Shown piece after piece: positions 57,233-64,000 of a stretch of DNA of 64,000 nucleotides. The first letter of the stretch is position 1, and each line of letters opens with the position of its first letter. A program made the translations under genes and the position numbers. The notes beneath the pieces were generated by a model. That model saw only the letters and a list, made by a program, of their open reading frames with translations, did no database searches and had not been told where the DNA came from. The stretch is from Megascapheus bottae (lineage: Eukaryota > Chordata > Mammalia > Rodentia > Geomyidae). The DNA is taken from positions 1,054,001 through 1,118,000 of the forward strand of contig JANJXV010000153.1 of NCBI GenBank assembly GCA_024803745.1, written 5' to 3'.

Positions 57233-58165
57233 TATCCTGTTGTCCAATCTTTGGATATTAATTCAAAATACAATATTGCCTGAGATATTGTGTGTGTGCA
57301 TGTGTGTGTGTATCTGCCAATGTGTGCATGCACACATGTGTACAGGGTTTAGGGCTTACTCATAGGGCCTGTGTGATAACCCTCAGCATCTTTTCCTCAA
57401 AGGTAGTGGTCTTTCACTTGTAGCTTATTATAGCTAATTGGATTTGAGAGATTCACTCAATTTCTTGCCCTGTGCATTGGAACCCAGTGCTGGGTTCTCA
57501 TATTGTTAATTGTAGCTATAGAGAAGCCTGAGGTCTGGGGATCCTCGTTAGAATCCAGCCCCTGAAAGAAAGTCACTGATAGAAATCTTTATCTTCAGTT
57601 AAGCACGAATAAATAAGGCAAAAGTGGAACTGTGGATCAGTTCCTCTTGTAGCAGCCATGAGAAAATTAGTAATTGGCAGCACCTGGTCCCTGAGAGAAA
57701 TCCTTAGCACTGGTTCAAAAAAAGAAAGAAAATAATGAAAAAAATTAAAACTTGCTGAGGAATCCGTAAGGATAAACGTGCCTGTGAATAATCTTGTCAT
57801 TTCAGATTCCCTCAAGAGCTTATGTCTCTCTATATTTTTTTCAAGTTTTTTAAAGATATTTACATATTTTCTATCTTTCTTAAACAGAGATAGCCATCCA
57901 CAAAACACAAACACAAACTCTCACACAGTATACCACCCACCCATAAGTGTCTGGCTATGTATATATGTATAGTCATATGTATTGATCTGTCTCTCTATAC
58001 TAATATATAAATGCATAAACATATGTATTTAGACAAACAGGAAACATACATAGATAGGTCTCAGGCATTTCCAGATTTTGTGCAAGTCTTCTGAGTGCAA
58101 CTTACCATTGTATTGTTTGTCAAGATAGAGTCCCTCTAACTTTTGGCCAGCTTCTTGTCCTTTGA
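57233..58165. other. Unique DNA, no gene seen
   Basis: It holds a short GT/GTGCAT-rich patch (57290-57345) and possibly an old SINE scrap near 57355-57500. No coding signature is recognised. Confidence 0.4.
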
Positions 58166-58167
58166 TA

Positions 58168-58370
58168 CTTTTTTCTGCCAGTCCTGGGTTTTGAACGCTA
58201 GGCCTGGATGCTGTCACTGAGCTTGAGCTTCTTGCATTCAGTAGTTTATTGCAGATAAGAGTCTCATGGAATTTCTGTCCTGGGCTGGCTTTGAATTGTG
58301 ATCCTCAGATCTCAAACTCCTGAGTAGCTAGGATGACAGTCTTGAGCTACCAGTACCTGGTTCCTTTGCC
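58168..58370 (-). repeat. B1-ID dimer SINE
   Basis: It has ggttttgaacgctaggcctg, aagagtctcatggaatttct, cagatctcaaactcctgagt and agctaccagtacctgg. The ID half is shortened. Confidence 0.8.
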
Positions 58371-60149
58371 TCTTTTACCCTTTTTTTGGCCCCACCACAG
58401 CCATGGTATCTACCTTCCTATGTTCTCTCCACCTGCCCCCAGACAGGGGTCTGACAGACGCTTTCCACCCACTTATTCATGTTCTCCTCTGTATTGGCTG
58501 ACAGCTAAGACATGCACTCACTTGTCTGGATGCCAAACACAAAGCCATGTGATTGTTTCTCAGTCTGGAACATCCTATCAGATTTATAGCACCACAGAGG
58601 GTCAGGTTGATGCTCCTCCAGGGCTTCTTAAATTGTTCTCATATTAATCCACAACACGTTTGTCATCACTTGTCCAGCTAATTCATGGACTAAAGCAGCA
58701 TTCCCTACAAACTTAGATCCCAATACCATGAGGACACTCAAGGGTGCATTAGGAGTGTGACCTGCAGGTGGATGTGAGCCTGTCTAAGTTGGAGGGGATT
58801 TCTCCACCACAGGAAATGGAATACAAATTTAGAATCTGCTTTCATGAGGTGACAATCTCTGGCAGATGTTCTTATCAAATGTGGCACTGCCTACTTCCAG
58901 CTTAAAACATGGGTTGATGACCCAGCATAACAGAGAATGTATTCACCCCGGCCCAACACATAGGCTGGGACCCTGAACTTTCAGGTAGCATTTGGCTTTG
59001 AAGGTCATGAGATCTTAGTCTATAAATGATGAGCCCCCTCCCGTGAGGCATAGCAAACGGAGCCAAAGTGCAACCCAGTTAAGCACCAGATCAAGCTTCC
59101 CTTCTACAGTAGGGTATGGTTTGAAAACTGTGCATAGCTTCTGTTTGAAGCCAGTCCAGAAAGGAAAGTCCATGAAACTCTCATTTCCAATTAACTGCCA
59201 AGAAAAAGCCAAAGATAGAGATGAAACTCAAGAGAGCTAGAGAGCCATCTGAAAAGGATGGTTACACCCTGCAACATCCTCATTATCTGATCTTGAAAAC
59301 ATCTCTGCGTGCATCCCAGCATGCAGCCAGCATCTGGGATTGACAGTGACCCCTGCGCCCATTGGCAATCTGCACTGTCTCTGACATCTGTAATGTGAAC
59401 CTCATTCTGTTGGGTTTGTGAAGTGGTGTCAACCCTGCAGAAGGACCCAACTGTGCCCTAACTCCCACTGTCCCCTGGGGCCCCTAGCATTCCCCCATCT
59501 GCACCCCTCCTGTGGCTTCTGATCCTAGGGAGCCCTCCTGCCCTGTCCAACACTCACATGAAGTGCATATTTCTTCTCCTGGGGCAACTTCTCCACAGAG
59601 AGTACATGACATGCCCACTCTCCAGGCACGGGGAGATCCTGCCAAAGTAGCAAATCAGTGATAAGGACATAAAGTGATGAATAGAATTTTAGATCCTGAT
59701 GGTAGACAGTCTGCAAAATCCAAGGGAGAATGGAATTGGAGGGGACCAGCGATCAGGATGTGGGCATGGAGCTTCCCTTCCAAGGGGGTGGGGGAAGTCA
59801 CAGGCTGGGGGATGCACAGGATGATACATGGGCCCTGTGCAGCTACTGGGTCACCCCCTTCTGCATCTCAGCCTTTGGCTTTGAGCTCTGTGATCGTCAA
59901 GATGTGCACAGTCTGTACTCTGGCTGGCAGAAGAAAGGACCCTGGGAAGACAATTGTAGACCCTTTGTGAGTGTAGGAAGGGTTAGGCTGGACACCCAGT
60001 CCAAGAGGAGCTAAAACTGGAGTCGAGGGGTGTGCAAGGAGTGGGTGTGAGGGTTGTGGGCAGTCACAGTCACGGCAGAGGTGGCTCTGTCTGTGGGGTG
60101 AGTGCCTCCCTGCAGGCACAGCACTGGACATATCAGAGATCCACATGAA
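58371..60149. other. Higher-GC unique DNA, no gene recognised
   Basis: GC content is higher than in the rest of the window, with frames up to about 98 codons on both strands and no domain that I can name. Gene fragments could be hidden here, but I see no exon with convincing splice sites. Confidence 0.35.
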
Positions 60150-60268
60150 AAGGAAAAGCTGGAAATGGCACTATGGTTCAAATGGTAGAGCATCAACCTT
60201 GAGCAAAAGAGCTCAGGGACAGTACCCAGGACCTGAGTTCAAGCCTCATGACTGTAAAAGAAAAAGAA
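60150..60268 (+). repeat. ID-derived half SINE
   Basis: It has aaaagctggaaatggcacta, tggtagagcatcaaccttga and gttcaagcctcatgactgta, then an A-rich tail. Confidence 0.75.
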
Positions 60269-61513
60269 CCAGGACTATGAGATGGAACCTGGTACTCTCT
60301 TGGTCTAATCAGACACAAGAAGAGGCCGGGATAGGCTGTGGAAAAACACAGAGAACATCTTCCCCCAGCTCATCCTGTCCTGCATGCAGGGACAGCCATG
60401 TAACTAGGGCTACGGTGAGATCATCTTCACCCCCGTGCTGCCATCTGAATTGTAGGCCTCTGTCCTGGCATGGGGTGTCCTGATGGCTGAGCAGGTGCCC
60501 TAACCCTAGATGGAGAGCAGCCACTGACTGTGGTAGCTAAGGAGAGATCTGTTCCATAGCTATCTGGCCACCCAGCATGGGAGCCATAACCACCCCCCAC
60601 CCAGGTAGAGGCCAATGGTTCTCCAGGTGCTACTAACATTGCCCCACCCCTAGCTCTGGGTACACGTGACATTCCCTCCACAAGGAGCAGGACTAAGTGA
60701 AGGATCAGGAAGCTGCCTATGGGCTTCAGATGATGGCCAGGCTGGCACTACAGATGGCCTCAATCTGTCAGCACCTTCCCCTGCCTCCATCATTCCTCCA
60801 TCATGCCTCTCTACCTCCCACCCATTAACGTTGTAAACTAATGAACTGGGCTCTCATCATTCCTCTCATCTCTTCACCCACCTTGCCATGCGTCCATCCC
60901 TCTGTCACTTCCACCCCACACACATCCCACCACCAGCCACCCTCTAGCTTATGAGGATCTCAGAGGAAGCTCTTGGTGAAGGGCTTGTGACCACAAAACA
61001 GTTACTATCACCCGCTCCGGCCTGATCCACCACAGAATAAGAACAGCCAAGCAGGCACCCACTGCAGCAGAGTTGCTCTGCTGCCACTCTGATTTCTTCA
61101 TGGCCAGGACTTGGCTCTCCTCAGCCTCTCAGCTCAGTAACCAGAACATTGTGCTTTCACAGAGCCATGGCTTCCAGTCTCCATGGACACAATGACATCA
61201 AGGTGATGCCAACTTCCCCATCTCTATATACTTCTAACTATGGGATGGGAGCTGAGGTTCTCTTCTGTCACTCCATCCGCTAAGAGGCTCATGCAGATTT
61301 CTATCCTTTGCTCATCATGGTGACTCTTTGGTTAACAAGTCACTGCTGGGCTTCCAGTTCACCACATATAGAACCCATACTCCAACACTTTTCTTAGAAG
61401 GACTGATGACTTTTAAATATTCTCTAGTTTTAAATTTCTAGTTCCTTCTCTCTTTCATTTATATATTTCCCTTCCTCACATCCTTCTCTTTTTTACCTTC
61501 CTTCTTTCATTCC
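60269..61513. other. Higher-GC unique DNA, no gene recognised
   Basis: It is C-rich with CCACC/CCATC clusters (60780-60960). Short frames only. The last ~80 bases are CT-rich and lead into duplication copy 2. Confidence 0.35.
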
Positions 61514-62880
61514 TGGCCTTGAACTCAAAACCTGGAGCTTTTTCTTGGCTTTTCTTTGCTCAAGGTAGCACTCTAGCTCTTGAGCCACAGCTCTACTTCA
61601 ATCTTTGTTCTTGCTCTAAACTGGGAGTATGAGTCTCATGCATTTTTCCCTTTGCTGGGTTGGTTTTAAACCACAATACTAAGATCAGGATCCTGAATAT
61701 GCCTCGGATTACAGGTATTATCTAATCAAAACAAATTCCTGATTTCTTTTTTAGACATAATTAGTTCTTTCAGGTGAGCCACCAGCCACTCATGCAAGAG
61801 CATTGCAGGATCCCAGCATTCATCTTGTCTCCAGTCTTATTCCATCCATCTCACAATGGTCATCTAAAACACCCTGCTGCATGCTTGAAGTCGCAAGGAA
61901 CGTTCTCAACGCCATGAGAAGCCCCCTTAAGCTCTGCCTCAGACATGCCCAGCCCCCATCCCACTTCCACATGAGCATTTGATTAGGAGAAATTTCCTGA
62001 GTACATCATCATCTTTTCCTCACCATTCAAATTTCATCTTTGGAGTCATTTCTCCCAGACAAAGAGGAACATGATCCATGGTTTGATAGCAGCTCCAGCT
62101 TCATAGTCCCAGCCACCAACACCCACCCCATTACCTTGCCAGACACCTGAATTCAAGAACAATGTTTTCACTACCCCTGACTCTTATCAAATGTTTTAAC
62201 TTATACAGTGCATTAAAATAATTTTACTAAATGGAATAAACACATGGCATCAAGCTTCAGAATCTTTGCACCTGAACTTTTAGTGAATAACAGACACACC
62301 ACCATTTCTGTAGCCAACAGAAATCTTAGCTTTGAGATTTTAGCATTCCTGGTATCCAAGTTTGGATGTGCTAACACTGCCCTTAATGAGGCACTTCAAC
62401 CACACAATCCCACAACAATCAATGTCATTTGACATTCACTGGTAGGTGGTGCTAGGAAAAAGACTGATGTGCCAACTCCATGTTGGCTTGACCTATGCCA
62501 TCTTCAAACCTGGAGCAAGTGGGGCTCCTCTCTTCGTGACATCTTTTGTGTACTACCCCAGGAGGACCTTTACCTTGAGTCAAAATTATGAAGACTATCT
62601 CTACCAGCAAAGATTCCAGTGAGATGTGCCTACATGGATAAAGCTAAAATCTCACTAAAGTGAGGTTGTTGGCAGTGCTGGAGCCTGAACTCAGGGCCTG
62701 GGCACTAAGCATTTGTACTCAAGACTAGCCCTTTACCACTTGAGCCCAAACTCCATTCCCAGCTGTTTTTATTTTTGGTAGTAAGAATCTATCAGACTTT
62801 CCTGTTCTAGGTGGCTTGGAACTTCCATACTCAGATCTCAGCCTCCTGACCAGCCTGGATTAAAAGTGTGGATCAGCCAT
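61514..62880. repeat. Direct duplication, copy 2 (partner at 1-1368)
   Basis: Same segment as at the window start, same orientation, including both degraded SINEs. After gatcagccat it continues with gcgccacacctgaggac, unlike copy 1. Upstream is CT-rich DNA; the upstream context of copy 1 is outside the window. Confidence 0.93.
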
Positions 62881-63274
62881 GCGCCACACCTGAGGACTTC
62901 TGCCAGCACATTTTTTCCCAAAAATTGGAAGAGGAAGATGAGGGAGGATTGGGCTCATCCTGCCCTGCATATGAAGGAGAGCATCAGCCCGTGAAATTCA
63001 TTCCCTGTTGTAGGCTGCTGGAGAAAAGGTAGCAAATAGGCACAGGCTGGCAGCAGATGCCACAGAACAACTTGTGACCAAGACTCCCAGAGCAGACCTC
63101 AGAATCGATGACAGAGTTGGATCTATCCAGTAACAGAGGCAGTGGTGACACCTGAAACTGCGCGTTTGAGCCTTTGCTGCTAGTAAACAGGGCCACCTAT
63201 GTCTCAATGAGAAAGGTGAGATTTTGGTGGAGAAGGTGAGATTAAACATTATGTATCATGCAAGAAGACAGACT
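62881..63274. other. Unique DNA after duplication copy 2
   Basis: No gene is recognised; frames of 70-83 codons on the minus strand show no domain. Confidence 0.35.
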
Positions 63275-64000
63275 ATAAGGGGTCGTTTATTATTCCAAGT
63301 GAAATTTTGGATTTCCTCTTCTGTTTCTTTAAAGAATGACATTGGGATTTTGATTGAAGATTGCCATTTTTACAATATTACTCCTTCCAAACCAGGAGCA
63401 TAGGTTTTTGCATTTCCTCAGTTCTGCGTTAATTTCCTTCTCCAGGGTTTATAGTTCCATCAAAAAGGTGCTTTACATTCTAAGTTAATTCCTAGGTATT
63501 TTATTTTCTTTGATAGCAAAATGAGTTGCTATCCTGATTCTTGCCTCATTCCTCTCGTTTCTTGGCATATAAGAAGGCAGTTGACATTGAAGGTTAATTT
63601 TATACCCTGCTACCTTACCAAAGTTTTATACCAGCTCAAGCAGCTTCGGAGTAGAGACTATAGGGTTCTTTAAATACAGAATCATGTCATCTGTAAGGAG
63701 AGAAAGTTTCAGTTCCTCTTTCCCTTTTCCTCCTCACTCCAGTTAGAATGGCCAAGATCCAGAAATCTAATAACTTATGCTGGAGGGGATGTGGCCAGGA
63801 GGGATCACTACTACACTGTGGTGGGATTGCAAACTCGTTCAACCACTATGGAAAGCACTATGGCAGTATCCCAAAAAGACTAAACATAGAGCTCCCCTGT
63901 GATCCAGCAATTTCACTACTTGCCAATCGTCCAGATAGGACATACTAAATTCACTAGAACAATAACATTTATCACAGCACTATTTACTATAGCAAAGGTA
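63275..64000 (+). mobile_element. L1 3' fragment with inverted 5' part
   Basis: 63275-63730 is L1 ORF2 reverse transcriptase on the minus strand, recognisable by DNA similarity to the array (gggtcgtttattattccaag; tacagaatcatgtcatctgt). From about 63735 the sequence is L1 ORF2 C-terminus on the plus strand (frame from 63748: [20 protein letters not shown]), running out of the window. Inverted 5' part, sense 3' part and a lost middle are the hallmark of twin-primed L1 insertion. It is more diverged than the array L1s and has broken frames. Confidence 0.85.

Overview
The window is mammalian nuclear DNA, almost certainly from a rodent. It is filled with short B1-type and ID/tRNA-type SINEs, often fused as dimers, with rodent-style L1 LINEs and with one KRAB zinc-finger locus. 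The abundance of the fused B1-ID and ID-ID dimers recalls heteromyid (kangaroo rat/pocket mouse) genomes, but that placement is from memory and only moderately sure. There are no bacterial genes, rRNAs, true tRNA genes or CRISPR arrays.

Layout. (1) 1-1368 is one copy of a ~1.37 kb segment that recurs in the same orientation at 61514-62880, about 61.5 kb away and differing by a few percent. (2) 1377-6069, minus strand, is a KRAB-C2H2 zinc-finger locus. Its KRAB-A and KRAB-B exons are intact, with phase-compatible splice sites. The finger exon is degraded by stops, frameshifts and lost zinc ligands. (3) 6195-8841 is intronic or intergenic sequence with SINEs. (4) 8842-43837 is the dominant structure: a head-to-tail tandem array of about 4.7 units, each 7.43 kb or, in the youngest part, 7.17 kb. 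Each unit is a near full-length minus-strand L1 (about 6 kb) plus a non-L1 segment of 1.1-1.4 kb ('X') that carries two SINEs. Both array ends fall inside L1 ORF2. (5) 43838-55869 holds SINEs, microsatellites, older L1 3' fragments and an unrecognised coding-like stretch (53430-54760). (6) 55870-57232 is a more diverged, inverted copy of X with no L1 at either side. (7) 57233-61513 is largely unique sequence. (8) 61514-62880 is the second direct-repeat copy, followed by an L1 fragment with an inverted 5' part (63275-64000).

The L1s carry lesions shared by all copies that can be compared: a nonsense codon near the ORF1 C-terminus, a stop and frameshifts in ORF2, and an Asp-to-Glu change in the endonuclease. 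The founder was therefore probably already defective, and the copies arose by DNA-level amplification rather than by repeated retrotransposition. Other variants are shared in conflicting groups of copies, which suggests stepwise expansion plus exchange between units. Nothing in the window is a clearly intact host gene; the KRAB exons could still belong to a transcribed gene whose first exon lies further right.
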